A DNA stretch of 5,910 nucleotides, taken from Rhodospirillales bacterium (GTDB taxonomy: Bacteria > Pseudomonadota > Alphaproteobacteria > Reyranellales > Reyranellaceae). The stretch is from contig JABMNB010000173.1 in assembly GCA_013205335.1 (NCBI GenBank), positions 1 to 5,910 of the forward strand, read 5' to 3'. The translations under genes were made by a program, and so were the position numbers. The notes under the pieces are model-generated. The model was not told the origin of the DNA and searched no databases. It saw only the letters and a program-made list of their open reading frames with translations. Below, one piece after another: positions 5,601 through 5,910 of this stretch; position 1 is the first letter of the stretch; each line of letters opens with the position of its first letter.

Positions 5601-5910
5601 TTACGCCACCTCGGCGGCGAGCTTCTTAGCCTTGGCAACGGCCTCTTCGATGGTGCCGACCATGTAGAAGGCCGGCTCCGGCAGATCGTCGTACTGGCCG
5701 GCGAGGATGCCCTTGAAGGCCTTGATCGTGTCCTCGAGCTTCACGAACACGCCGGGCGTGCCGGTGAACACTTCGGCCACGTGGAACGGCTGGCTGAGGA
5801 AGCGCTGCATCTTGCGGGCGCGGCTCACGACCAGCTTGTCCTCTTCCGAGAGCTAGTCCATGACCAGAATGGCGATGATGTCCTGCAGCGACTTGTACTG
5901 CTGCAGCACG
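5601..5910 (-). CDS. atpD: ATP synthase F1 subunit beta, C-terminal fragment with an in-frame amber codon
   Basis: Seen: the frame ending at the TAA at 5601-5603 reads through FLSQPFHVAEVFTGTPG and FYMVGTIEEAVAKAKKL, the highly conserved C-terminus of beta, and runs off the window at 5910. About 17 codons precede an in-frame TAG at 5853-5855, within IIAILVMD*LSEEDKL. Family sequence at this place is IIAILGMDELSEEDKL, so a GAG became TAG and three codons earlier a GGC became GTC. Role: catalytic subunit of F1. Loss of its C-terminal 84 residues should abolish ATP synthase. Two G-to-T changes eight bases apart near the window end point to sequencing error more than a real pseudogene. No ribosomal start is plausible downstream of the stop, so the fragment is not a separate small gene. 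Confidence 0.9.

Noticed and set aside
5601..5828. Separate 75-aa gene starting at an internal Met of atpD
   Set aside because: It is the conserved C-terminus of the beta subunit; homology continues upstream through the amber codon, so it is one broken or mis-sequenced gene.

Overview
The window looks like a GC-rich alphaproteobacterial chromosome. The main pointer is the right end, where the end of an ATP synthase operon (atpD then atpC, minus strand) has alphaproteobacterial-style proteins. Genus cannot be fixed from the sequence. The odd window length and damage near both ends suggest a short contig.

Layout from right to left. Positions 5601-5910 hold the C-terminal part of atpD, which carries an unexpected in-frame amber codon. 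5183-5596 is atpC (F1 epsilon). 4251-5069 is a diiron ferritin-like protein in the same orientation. All three look like resident chromosomal genes. 4122-4250 is a convergent intergenic gap with a terminator-like nested stem after the plus-strand gene. 3363-4121 (plus strand) encodes a protein with three membrane segments, a coiled coil and a winged helix-turn-helix, resembling the YLATT (YEATS-like-associating three-TM) proteins. 3203-3362 is a divergent, AT-rich control region with a perfect 8-bp inverted repeat. From 3202 down to 49 runs a tight minus-strand operon of three overlapping genes: a cytosolic trypsin-like protease with an N-terminal effector-associated domain (EAD1-like), a STAND-like P-loop protein whose Walker A lysine is replaced by arginine, and a second STAND/AAA-type NTPase with an intact Walker A that is cut off before Walker B.

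The three genes overlap by 1 and 4 bases, so they are probably co-translated. I infer an NTP-dependent conflict (anti-phage, suicide-type) module: the STAND proteins would sense and switch, and the protease would be the effector recruited through EAD contacts. The divergent membrane wHTH protein may regulate the module or sense the membrane. The sensor-arm NTPase seems broken. Around position 138 recognisable NTPase sequence ends and is replaced by a hairpin, two 19-bp direct repeats 22 bp apart, and a 60-base imperfect palindrome followed by a T-run. This may be the end of an inserted element or a recombination scar, so the module may be inactive here.
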